Below are positions 8,392-16,003 of a DNA stretch of 64,000 nt, one piece after another. The DNA comes from Halomontanus rarus (lineage in GTDB: Archaea > Halobacteriota > Halobacteria > Halobacteriales > Natrialbaceae), in assembly GCF_029338335.1 (NCBI RefSeq), contig NZ_CP119798.1; one strand, given 5' to 3'. Within the stretch, counting starts at the first letter, position 1. The number at the start of each line of letters is the position of its first letter. The notes under the pieces were generated by a model, which was not told the DNA's origin, searched no databases, and worked only from the letters and a program-made list of their open reading frames with translations. The position numbers were made by a program, and so were the translations under genes.

Positions 8392-9842
8392 GTGAGCGAC
8401 CGAACGCGGTTACCAGACGACAACTCCTCGCGAGTGTCGGCGGGGTCGGTGCTTTCGGTGCGATCGGCGGAGCGAGGACACACGCCCTGTTGACGGACAC
8501 CGAACGGTTCTCGATGAATCCGATCGGAACCGGTGAGATCGCTCTCACGGTCGATTGCGACCGCTGTTACCGGGATGGAAACGCCGTCGGGTTTTCGTTC
8601 GCCGGTATCGAACCGGGGGACACCGGACGGACGACGATCGAACTTGACGTCGAGACGAACCCGGCACGGTTGTGGATGCGAACCGACTGCCCACCGCTGA
8701 CCGACCCGCTCGGCGCCGTTCTGGAGGTCGACCTCTGGATCGACCACGACTGCGATGGCGACCGTGATACCAACGAGTCACTACTGTTCTCCGGGACACT
8801 GACCGACCTCCGCCGAGAACTCACCCGTGGACTGCGGCTCGATACAGCCCCCCGTGACGATTCCGACGGGCCGTGTCTTCCCGCTGGGACCCCGCTCTGC
8901 CTCGGCATCGGGTGGCGATTCCCCGCCGAGAACGTCGAAGGTCTGGTCGGTCTCTCGAGCGAGCTCCGGTTCGATTTCTTCGCCGAACAGTGTCGCCACG
9001 TCGACGAGGGCGACGTCACGAACCCTTTCGCCAGTTTTGGGGAATGTCCGGACCTCGAATGCTCGGACTGTCTCCGACTCGGGAAAGCCGATATCGACGG
9101 CGATTCGGTCGAACCGGGGGATGTCTTCGCACTCGAAACTGATGATCACGTTGCTGACGACTATACCCTTGAGGTACTGAGCGTTACGAACAAGGGAGAC
9201 GGCGATTCCGTCTGTGCGAGTGTCCGTCTGTTGCGAAACGGGAGCGAGGACCGCGCGCCGCCGATGTGTTCAATCTCCGTGTTCGGCGGTGGTGCAGAGA
9301 TCGATACTGCCATCGACCCGCCGTCGACGCGGACGTACGGGGAGATCTGTACGCCTGAGATCACACGGGGGCGACACGGACGGGTGAGTAGGCCTGCGAT
9401 CAGCCACGTGACGGTCTTCGTCTGTCCGCTCGACTCGCTCGAGCAGTGTGTCGTCTGTGACGCCGACCAAGGGGCGGTTCGTCGGCTTACCGTAGAGTAC
9501 GTCGGCGAGGAGAACCGAGAGGACGGTGAAGTCACGATAACGGTCACTGATCGTGGCGGGCCGGACTGTGGCTTTCTGGCTGAAGTCACGGCGAGTCCCG
9601 GAACGGTGTTCGACGTCGATGCCAGCGAGGCGGGAAAACAGCGTCTTTGTGCGAACACGGTGTTCGACATCGACGATAGCGATTCGAACGGATCGTACGA
9701 ACTCCACACGAGCTGTTCCGAACCGCTCGGCCCTGAAACGGAAATTCACGACGAGACCGGGAACGTGGTCTTCCGCGTCGTAAGTGGGACCACTGCGTCC
9801 GGGCTCGAGCTCTGCGCTCCGGAGGAAACTAATGATAATTGA
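8388..9842 (+). CDS. Secreted cassette protein with C-terminal accessory modules
   Basis: The 484-residue protein begins VTRRQLLASVGGVGAFGAIGG followed by THALLTDTERF, a diverged SipW-type signal. The camelysin-like domain covers residues about 35-215 (GIEPGDTGRTTIEL, VDLWIDHDCDGD, CLGIGWRFP, FFAEQCRHVD). After the tail motif comes a module beginning CLRLGKADIDGD and ending ISHVTVFVCPLDS. It matches the module buried inside the 5722 protein. A further beta-rich repeat beginning RLTVEYVGEEN follows. Many cysteines suggest disulphides outside the cell. It is coupled to the gene before it. Confidence 0.8.
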   Translation: MSERPNAVTRRQLLASVGGVGAFGAIGGARTHALLTDTERFSMNPIGTGEIALTVDCDRCYRDGNAVGFSFAGIEPGDTGRTTIELDVETNPARLWMRTDCPPLTDPLGAVLEVDLWIDHDCDGDRDTNESLLFSGTLTDLRRELTRGLRLDTAPRDDSDGPCLPAGTPLCLGIGWRFPAENVEGLVGLSSELRFDFFAEQCRHVDEGDVTNPFASFGECPDLECSDCLRLGKADIDGDSVEPGDVFALETDDHVADDYTLEVLSVTNKGDGDSVCASVRLLRNGSEDRAPPMCSISVFGGGAEIDTAIDPPSTRTYGEICTPEITRGRHGRVSRPAISHVTVFVCPLDSLEQCVVCDADQGAVRRLTVEYVGEENREDGEVTITVTDRGGPDCGFLAEVTASPGTVFDVDASEAGKQRLCANTVFDIDDSDSNGSYELHTSCSEPLGPETEIHDETGNVVFRVVSGTTASGLELCAPEETNDN

Positions 9843-9897
9843 ATTATGTCGATCGATGTGGTTCGAAGTGACGTACACTGCCGAGAACGAAACCACC

Positions 9898-9920
9898 CCG
9901 ATACCGCCGCCCGGTATCGG
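9898..9920 (+). promoter_or_regulatory. Hairpin before the signal peptidase gene
   Basis: CCGATACCG-CCGCC-CGGTATCGG is a perfect 9-bp stem. It sits 28 bases before the signal peptidase start, which has AGGAGGGAGGG just ahead of its ATG. It could be an attenuator or a barrier that lowers peptidase expression relative to the structural genes. Confidence 0.45.
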
Positions 9921-9947
9921 TCGTAACGCTAGCAGGAGGGAGGGTCG

Positions 9948-11195
9948 ATGAGCGACGATCCGCTCGACGCGTCGACCGATACCCGGTCCGAGGACGCGTC
10001 TTCGACACTGACATCACGGCTATCGTGGCGTCGGGTCTTGAACGCCGTTGTGCTCCTGATCGTCGTCGCTGCTATCGTTCCGTTCGTCGTGTACGCCGTT
10101 CCTCAGGTGGTCGGTGCAGAGTATAGCTTCGTCGTCCTTACGGGGAGTATGACGCCTGCCATCTCTCCTGGTGACGCGGTTATCGTGGGAGCTCAAGAAC
10201 CAGGAACGATCGAGCGTAGTGACGTTATCACATACCACAGGGGTGACACGGAGATTCCCACTACCCACCGAGTTATCGGCATCACCGACACGCCCGACGG
10301 GTATCTCTACGAAACGAAAGGCGATGCTAACGAGGGCCCCGATGCTGATCTCGTCCCACATCAGAACGTCATCGGGAGCGTCGTGTTGACTATTCCGTAT
10401 ATCGGGTACGCGGTCCAGTTCACGAACACGACGTACGGCTTCATCACGCTCGTCATCCTTCCGTTCGGGTTGCTCTTGGTAACCGAAGTGTGGTCTCTCG
10501 TCAAGTCGTCCGGTGACGGAAGTGAGACGGACGACCAATCCGTCGAATCCGTCGATGTAGCGGAACCGACTGAGAGCGGTCAGGAGCCGACCGACGAACT
10601 TACCGTAACAATGGATACGATCACGGGAGCAACGGTCGTACTCGCGGTGTTCGCTCCGTACAGCGCGTACGTAACCTACCAGCTTCGAACCGCAGTCGCG
10701 GTAACGATCACCGTCGGCGTGACAATGTGTCTGTTGCTTGCGATCGGCCTTCGATTCGGTGGAACTGTCAGCCGTGAGGATCTGACACTCGAGGACGAGT
10801 CCGCTGGCAGTGAGAACGGGTCACCCGACGAACCCAACGGCGGTGACGCCGATTCATTCGAGGACGAGTCCACCGACGATGGTGATCCGAGCGACGCCTC
10901 CACTCGCTCCCAATCCGTCCACGATAGCAGGTCGAACGTCGGTACCGGTGTGAGATACGGTGCCGATGTGGATCGAAACGATGTGACCACTGAGACGGAT
11001 GAACCGGAGCGGACACCACTATCGGCCGATCCCCAGCAGTCGAGCGGTAATTCCTTCGATTGGAACGAAGTCGAACGTGAAACCGCAGCCGAGGGGGAGA
11101 CTGAGTTGCCTGTTGAGACCGACGAGATGGACTTCGGCGACATCAATTGGATCACTGCCGAGTCCATCGAAGAGACCGAGGAGCGATCGAAATGA
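9948..11195 (+). CDS. Signal peptidase I, ER type, with long acidic tail
   Basis: This 415-residue enzyme has a first membrane helix at about 30-50 and the catalytic region next. Ser67 lies in TGSMTPAISPGD, His107 in TTHRVIG, and Asp126 in TKGDANEGPD. The Ser-His-Asp set marks the archaeal/eukaryotic SipW/Sec11 class rather than the bacterial Ser-Lys class. Further hydrophobic segments lie near 158-178 and 222-268. Residues 275-415 are low-complexity, Asp/Glu/Ser-rich, and look cytoplasmic or disordered. It follows the five secreted genes directly and is the obvious peptidase for their signals. Its stop overlaps the next start. Confidence 0.9.
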   Translation: MSDDPLDASTDTRSEDASSTLTSRLSWRRVLNAVVLLIVVAAIVPFVVYAVPQVVGAEYSFVVLTGSMTPAISPGDAVIVGAQEPGTIERSDVITYHRGDTEIPTTHRVIGITDTPDGYLYETKGDANEGPDADLVPHQNVIGSVVLTIPYIGYAVQFTNTTYGFITLVILPFGLLLVTEVWSLVKSSGDGSETDDQSVESVDVAEPTESGQEPTDELTVTMDTITGATVVLAVFAPYSAYVTYQLRTAVAVTITVGVTMCLLLAIGLRFGGTVSREDLTLEDESAGSENGSPDEPNGGDADSFEDESTDDGDPSDASTRSQSVHDSRSNVGTGVRYGADVDRNDVTTETDEPERTPLSADPQQSSGNSFDWNEVERETAAEGETELPVETDEMDFGDINWITAESIEETEERSK

Positions 11196-11992
11196 CGGAA
11201 CCAGGGATCCGGCCCGTCTCGTTAGTACTGGTTCTGACGGTCGTTACCTGTCTCTCCGTCAGTGGCGGCTACTCGACCGTCGCAATCTTTTCGGCGGACG
11301 AAACGGCGTCGGGTACGTTCGAAACGGCGGCAGAGTTCGACAGTACCGTCTCTCTGCTCGGAGACGACCCGACATCCGAGACGACACTCGAGCGGACACC
11401 CGTCACGAGTTGGGACGGTGACGTTATCCTGACTCACGACGCGAAAGACGATCCGGAAATGACTGTCACCGGTGAGGCGGACGCTGTTATCGTCTCTCTC
11501 GGTGGCAGTCAACTAGATCAGGCGACGCTCAGCGTCGATGTCGAGCGAGTTCTGAGTGTCGTCGATGGTGACGACGCCGACGATCTCTCGGCGGCCGTTA
11601 CGAATGGATCGGATTCGTTCGACGTCGTCGACGGTGGGAACGAGTCTCGGCTTCGGTTCGATCTGTCCGCGCTCCCGACAACGATCACGATTACGGGCGT
11701 GGACTTGCGTAACGATGACGGTGCAGCGGCGAGTGAAACCGATGAAACGCGCGAAGGCGAGACGAAAAATGAAACTGAGACTGCTACCGAGACCGAGACT
11801 GAAGTCGACAGCGAGACCAAGAATAACGACGACTCTGAAGATCTCGGCGAAGAAACCGAAGACGAACTGGCACCCGAAGGGACCGCGGAAATCGGTCCCG
11901 ACGCGACCGATGGTGAGGACCGTGAACCCGACGGGAAACACAGTCCGGACACCGAACCGGTCGAGGAGAAACCTACAGATGAACTCGAGTAA
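11192..11992 (+). CDS. Exported protein with SipW-like signal and acidic Thr/Glu-rich tail
   Basis: ATG 11192 overlaps the signal peptidase stop (ATGA), so the two are coupled. The 266-residue protein has a hydrophobic start (SLVLVLTVVTCLSV) and then STVAIFSADETASGTF, like the AYFSDEE cleavage zone of its neighbours. The first 170 residues are beta-rich. The remainder is a repetitive Glu/Thr/Asp tail with ETETATETETEV-like units. It may be a small anchor or assembly factor of the fibre system, which is inference. A second in-frame ATG at 11147 would only add residues from the overlap region. Confidence 0.75.
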   Translation: MTEPGIRPVSLVLVLTVVTCLSVSGGYSTVAIFSADETASGTFETAAEFDSTVSLLGDDPTSETTLERTPVTSWDGDVILTHDAKDDPEMTVTGEADAVIVSLGGSQLDQATLSVDVERVLSVVDGDDADDLSAAVTNGSDSFDVVDGGNESRLRFDLSALPTTITITGVDLRNDDGAAASETDETREGETKNETETATETETEVDSETKNNDDSEDLGEETEDELAPEGTAEIGPDATDGEDREPDGKHSPDTEPVEEKPTDELE

Positions 11993-12142
11993 CCGATCGT
12001 TCCGAGAGAGTGTCCGACAAGAGTTGCTGGCCGTCCGTTCGCCCTCTCCAGACGTTGCGGTTCCGGAGCGGGGACCGGGTCGATATTTCGATGGATGGTG
12101 GTCGTGACATGCCGACGTGTCAGAACTGCGGAGGGCACGTTA

Positions 12143-12409
12143 CAGAAATTCGAGGAGAAAGCCGGCGACTTCGACATCTTCCGACTGGCACTCCAACCCG
12201 ACCGCATACATCTCTTCATCACAGGCAATTCCAAACTCTCACCGAACACAATCATCCACCAGGTCAAGGGCTACGCCTCGTGGAATCTCCGCGAGGAGTT
12301 CGACTTCGACCTCCCGTCACTGTGGACGCGCTCGTACTTCGTCTCATCAGCAGGCAACGTGTCGAGTCAGACCGTTGAGGAATACATCGAAGCGCAGACC
12401 GGACGATAA
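12143..12409 (+). pseudogene. tnpA: tnpA fragment, IS200-type Y1 transposase
   Basis: The fragment reads EEKAGDFDIFRLALQPDRIH, then LFITGNSKLSPNTIIHQVKG and WTRSYFVSSAGNVSS, and ends in EEYIEAQTGR. The tyrosine in EEYIEAQ is the usual nucleophile. The HUH metal motif is damaged: PDRIHLF replaces PDH(I/V)HLF. About 50 N-terminal residues are absent. Both defects point to an inactive protein. Confidence 0.75.
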
Positions 12410-12410
12410 G

Positions 12411-13577
12411 ATGCACCGCGAAGTCACCACGACAGTACGGGTCAAACTCCACTCACTCACCGAGCGAAAAGTCCGTCTTGTCGAACGCGAATACGCTTCG
12501 TTCCAAGACGCCGTTCACGGTGACGACGACGCGAACCTCTACTCCGCGACCAAACAACAGGCGGGCAAAGTCCGGTCGAACAAGAACCCACGCGAGGACA
12601 CCGAACAACCCGTCGTCCTCCGGAACGATTGCATCACCATCGAACACGACGAGGACACTGTTCTCTCGTCGTGGTGGTTCAAACTTCCCGTCTACAATCC
12701 AGAGCGAGGAGACAGCATCTGGGTGTCTGTTTATGTCCCAGAGAAGGACACGCACCTTCTCAGAGACGAGTATATCCGCGACTCGGAACTCGTCAAGCGA
12801 GACGGTGAGTGGTACGTTCATCTCGTCTGCAAGCGGTCTGTGGCCGTCGCAGACGAGTACGATGACGTACTCGCCGTCGATATAGGTACGAAGTGGATCG
12901 CTGTCAGCACGGTCCTCTCTGACCGCGACACGCGGTTCCACGGCGCAGACGTCCGCCGTGTCCGAGAACACTACAAACAACTCCGCAAGTCGATCGGCAA
13001 GGCGAAAGTTCGTTCGGGAGCGCAGGTCATCGAGCGCCTCGGTGCCAAGGAATCGCGGACGGTCGAACACGAGTTGCATCAGGTAGCGAACGAACTCGTT
13101 GCCCGCGCTGGGAAGCGCAACGCCGTCATCGTATTCGGCGATATGACTGGGTTGCGCTTCGACAATGACAAAGGTCGGTATGTGAACGACAAGACCCACA
13201 AGATGCCGTACGCGAAGTTGGCGACCATCCTCACGTACAAAGCCCACCTTGATGGTCGAGAGTGTATTCCTGTGAAGGAGTACGACACGTCTGTGACGTG
13301 TTGGCGGTGTGGGTCGCAGAATACGAGTCGTGAGGTTCAGGGACGAGTAGAGTGTCATGATTGTGGGTTGGACGATAATGGCGACAAGAATGGGGCGTCA
13401 AATATCGGGAAACGAGCCGTCGGTAAGGACATCACGAGCCCGCTATCGACGGTGGGGGCTGTTGTGGCTCAGCCCGAAACGCAGGTCGTACTCGAGGGAA
13501 CAAACGATGAGATGGAACCTGCGAACTCTCCAGAAGACGTGGGCCTCACCCTCAGTGAGGGAGGCCCACGACTTTAG
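12411..13577 (+). CDS. tnpB: TnpB, RNA-guided nuclease of an IS200/IS605 element
   Basis: The ATG one base after the tnpA stop gives 388 residues, a normal length. RuvC-I has D157 in AVDIGTKW. RuvC-III has D325 in DDNGDKNGASNIG. The four-cysteine ribbon CWRCG...CHDCG sits between. At the RuvC-II position the sequence is IVFGDMTGLR, with Gly243 where many TnpB proteins have glutamate, so nuclease activity is uncertain. The stop codon lies inside the right-end hairpin. TnpB proteins work with a guide RNA (omega RNA) made from the 3' end of this gene and the element end. Confidence 0.9.
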   Translation: MHREVTTTVRVKLHSLTERKVRLVEREYASFQDAVHGDDDANLYSATKQQAGKVRSNKNPREDTEQPVVLRNDCITIEHDEDTVLSSWWFKLPVYNPERGDSIWVSVYVPEKDTHLLRDEYIRDSELVKRDGEWYVHLVCKRSVAVADEYDDVLAVDIGTKWIAVSTVLSDRDTRFHGADVRRVREHYKQLRKSIGKAKVRSGAQVIERLGAKESRTVEHELHQVANELVARAGKRNAVIVFGDMTGLRFDNDKGRYVNDKTHKMPYAKLATILTYKAHLDGRECIPVKEYDTSVTCWRCGSQNTSREVQGRVECHDCGLDDNGDKNGASNIGKRAVGKDITSPLSTVGAVVAQPETQVVLEGTNDEMEPANSPEDVGLTLSEGGPRL

Positions 13578-13601
13578 TCGTGGGAGAAGTCACCGTCTCC
13601 T
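13539..13601 (+). ncRNA. Right-end hairpins, probable omega RNA 3' region of tnpB
   Basis: Two nested structures lie here. CCTCAC...GTGAGG spans about 13547-13564, and CCCACGAC-TTTA-GTCGTGGG spans 13565-13584. In TnpB elements the guide RNA overlaps the end of tnpB and stops at the right-end boundary, with the guide read from flanking DNA. Here the guide would come from the zinc-finger gene remnant after 13601. The RNA itself is inferred from family knowledge. Confidence 0.45.
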
Positions 13602-13983
13602 TTCAACGGGTGTTCGGAACGAACGATAATACCGTCGACGGATGCCCGGACTGTACGAGTCACAGTAAACTCTGTGATCGGAACCGGTAGCAGGCGATCG
13701 GGAAACGATGACACGTTCTCACTTCAGAAATTGGAGACCGACGCCGGTGAGAAACGGCTTCACGACTATGCTATCTGCACACCTCTCTCGAGGTGATCGG
13801 CGTCTTCTGATCGAATTCGAGGTGTGATGTGTCTCGCCATATTTTGATCCCCGTTAGATCGTCTGGTTCGAACGGGATTTAGGCGTGGTATCCCCTTATA
13901 CTGATGATCGATGATCCGACGTTTTCGACACGCTGTGCTACTGACGGCACATTTAATAACGATGTAATGTATATTAATGATGA

Positions 13984-15708
13984 ATGTCGTGGCAGCATAC
14001 CATATACGCGTATCCGATCCTGTTCACGACGGGACTCTCTCTCGTTCTTGCAGTCTACGCCATCCAGTGCAGCCGACGTCGCGGTCACACACGGACGCTT
14101 CTCATATTCGCAGCGATGAACGTCGCGATCGCGATATGGACCGGTTTTTCGGCGATCAAACTTTTGAGTACGATACCCTCAGTTCAACTCCTCACGTACA
14201 AACTCCTGTACCTCGGTAGCTCTTCCGTCGGGCCACTCCTGCTCTTGTTCGTGCTCGCGTATACCGACCGAACGCAATGGATCAATCGTCGTGTCATTGC
14301 CGGTGTATTCGTTGTTCCGATCGTGTATCTTCTTCTCTTATTCACCAACCCGTATGACATTGTAATCGTCGAGTGGTGGGTCACCGAAGTCGATGGATTG
14401 CTGATAATGAGGACCGAATCCGGCCCCGCACACGTCGCGTTCAGTTTCACTTATGCACTGCTAATCGCCGTTCTCACGCTCGGACTCATACTGTACGAAG
14501 TCTTCCGTTTAGGCCGATCGTATCTTCCCCAAGCCTCGTTGATGGGGATCGCTATCGTGACTCCGATGGCCGCGAGCTTTCTCACTTCAGCAAACGTTCC
14601 GCCATTCACCGTCGATAGCGTGAATTACGTTCCAGCCTCGACAGCGGTCTCCTCCGTCGCCCTCGGAATCGCGACGTTCAAATATCAGTTGCTCGAGCTT
14701 CCTCCAGTTGCCTACAAAACCGTCGTTAAACACTCTCCTGACGCCGTTCTTGTTCTTAACACCGAAAACCGAATCGTTCATGCCAACGAATCTGTGTACT
14801 CGTCGTTCGAGGCGTCTTCCGTTATCGGCTCCCCAATTACCGATCTACTCCCCGAGTTCGACGTGACGACGGCATCGGATACGGTGATCGAAGCCCCGAC
14901 CGAATTCGGCCAATCCAAATTTTTCAACGTGCGTTCGCAACCGCTTGAACGGCACGGTGAAATCGTAGGGAGAGTCTTCGTTCTCAGAGATTTCACGGAG
15001 CGACGGCAGCGAGAACTCGACCTCGAAGCCTTCACGAGCGTCGTCTCACACGATCTTCGGGAGCCGTTACGGACGACGGAGAACTATCTCCAGTTGCTCG
15101 AAGACCGATCGGGAGAGTCACTCGACGAGGCAGACCGCGAGTTGTTATCCGTAGCGGTCAAAAATAACCGCCGATTGCAGAAAATGGTTTCAGATCTATT
15201 GAAGTACTCACAGATCGATTCGACGGAAGCGCAATTCCGCCCGATCGACTGCAACCAGTTAGTCTCGGAGGTACTCGAGGGACTCAAATTTGACATCGAG
15301 GACAAAGACGCGGTCGTCGAGGTCGAGCACTTGCCGACGGTATTGGGCGTCGAACATTTGCTTCGGCACCTGTTTCAGAATTTACTGGCGAACGCGGTGA
15401 AGTATTCAGCCGAACAATCCCTGACGATTACCGTTTCGTCGATCCGACAGGACGGTGCCTGGCAATTTTCCGTTTGCGACGACGGCATCGGGATCGAACC
15501 GGAGGAACTCGAGTATGTCTTCGATCTCTTCACCCGGGGCTCAGGTGCCGTTCGTGAATCCGGCACCGGAATGGGTCTGGCGATATGCAAGAAAATCATC
15601 GACCAACACGGTGGGACGATCGATATCGAGTCGACGGCCGGCGTCGGGACGGAAGTGACGTTCACGATTCCTGCTTCCGATGGAGTTGAAGCGAAGAGTC
15701 ACAATTGA
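13984..15708 (+). CDS. Histidine kinase with 7TM sensor, PAS, HisKA and HATPase
   Basis: The 574-residue protein has seven hydrophobic segments in the first 225 residues (the 7TM sensor of haloarchaeal kinases). A PAS domain covers about 245-340, and a HisKA domain has His356 in VVSHDLREPL. The HATPase region carries FQNLLANAVKYS, DDGIGIEPEELEYVF and GTGMGLAICKKI. It should autophosphorylate in response to a membrane signal. The start ATG is 27 bases after a TATA-like ATTTAATA, fitting a leaderless transcript. The stop codon and last residues fall inside a MITE copy, so the native C-terminus may have been replaced. Confidence 0.9.
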   Translation: MSWQHTIYAYPILFTTGLSLVLAVYAIQCSRRRGHTRTLLIFAAMNVAIAIWTGFSAIKLLSTIPSVQLLTYKLLYLGSSSVGPLLLLFVLAYTDRTQWINRRVIAGVFVVPIVYLLLLFTNPYDIVIVEWWVTEVDGLLIMRTESGPAHVAFSFTYALLIAVLTLGLILYEVFRLGRSYLPQASLMGIAIVTPMAASFLTSANVPPFTVDSVNYVPASTAVSSVALGIATFKYQLLELPPVAYKTVVKHSPDAVLVLNTENRIVHANESVYSSFEASSVIGSPITDLLPEFDVTTASDTVIEAPTEFGQSKFFNVRSQPLERHGEIVGRVFVLRDFTERRQRELDLEAFTSVVSHDLREPLRTTENYLQLLEDRSGESLDEADRELLSVAVKNNRRLQKMVSDLLKYSQIDSTEAQFRPIDCNQLVSEVLEGLKFDIEDKDAVVEVEHLPTVLGVEHLLRHLFQNLLANAVKYSAEQSLTITVSSIRQDGAWQFSVCDDGIGIEPEELEYVFDLFTRGSGAVRESGTGMGLAICKKIIDQHGGTIDIESTAGVGTEVTFTIPASDGVEAKSHN

Positions 15709-15795
15709 AAATATTTCCACATTAACTGCACAGCTGCTATACTATTGCACAGCCTCATTCGATCAGGTGTGTATTGACTTTCAGCGCTACTATAG
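15696..15795. repeat. MITE copy overlapping the end of the histidine kinase gene
   Basis: AGTCACAATTGAAA at the left and TTGACTTTCAGCGCTACTATAG at the right match the ends of the 86-base element at 30486-30571. The middle is diverged. The left end supplies the TGA stop of the kinase. Confidence 0.55.
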
Positions 15796-15977
15796 TTCGA
15801 CGAATCGATGCAGCCGCCAGTCCCTTCTGAGAAAGGCCGTACCGTGGGAGACCTGTCCTCGTTGCCGTGCATTCCCAGCTCCCGCGGGATACACGAATTC
15901 GAACGACTATATATGCACGCTTACCTCGAGTTCGGTCGCTGGTGACACTAATGTCAGTTACGGAGAGTCGAAAATAG

Positions 15978-15997
15978 CCCACGACTTCAGTCGTGGG
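15978..15997. repeat. Solo IS200/IS605-type end hairpin
   Basis: CCCACGAC-TTCA-GTCGTGGG is the same 8-bp stem as the tnpB element end at 13565-13584, with one loop change. No transposase gene adjoins it, so it is a relic or a MITE-like end. It falls just beyond the stop of the response regulator-kinase gene and could act as its terminator. Confidence 0.55.
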
Positions 15998-16003
15998 GAA
16001 ATG

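Larger units (their letters stand above)
12143..13601 (+). mobile_element. IS200/IS605-family element lacking its left end
   Basis: It contains the C-terminal half of tnpA and a full-length tnpB. It ends in the hairpin CCCACGAC-TTTA-GTCGTGGG followed by CACCGTCTCCTTTCAA. The N-terminal part of tnpA and the left-end hairpin are missing, so the element cannot move by itself. The right boundary is put near TTTCAA because the interrupted zinc-finger frame resumes just after it. Confidence 0.75.
12109..13690 (+). pseudogene. Small zinc-finger gene (DUF7563-like) split by an IS element
   Basis: ATG 12109 starts MPTCQNCGGHVT, the beginning of a short haloarchaeal CxxC zinc-finger protein. The frame then runs into transposase DNA. 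Beyond the element, from about 13606, the sequence reads RVFGTNDNTVDGCPDC and ends at TAG 13688-13690. RVFG and a second CPDC are what such proteins carry after the HVT segment. The two pieces therefore look like one gene of about 45-50 residues interrupted by the insertion, with a few residues lost at the left junction. Confidence 0.6.

Noticed and set aside
12453..13358. 301-codon minus-strand frame opposite tnpB
   Set aside because: Antisense shadow of tnpB, which has all family motifs.
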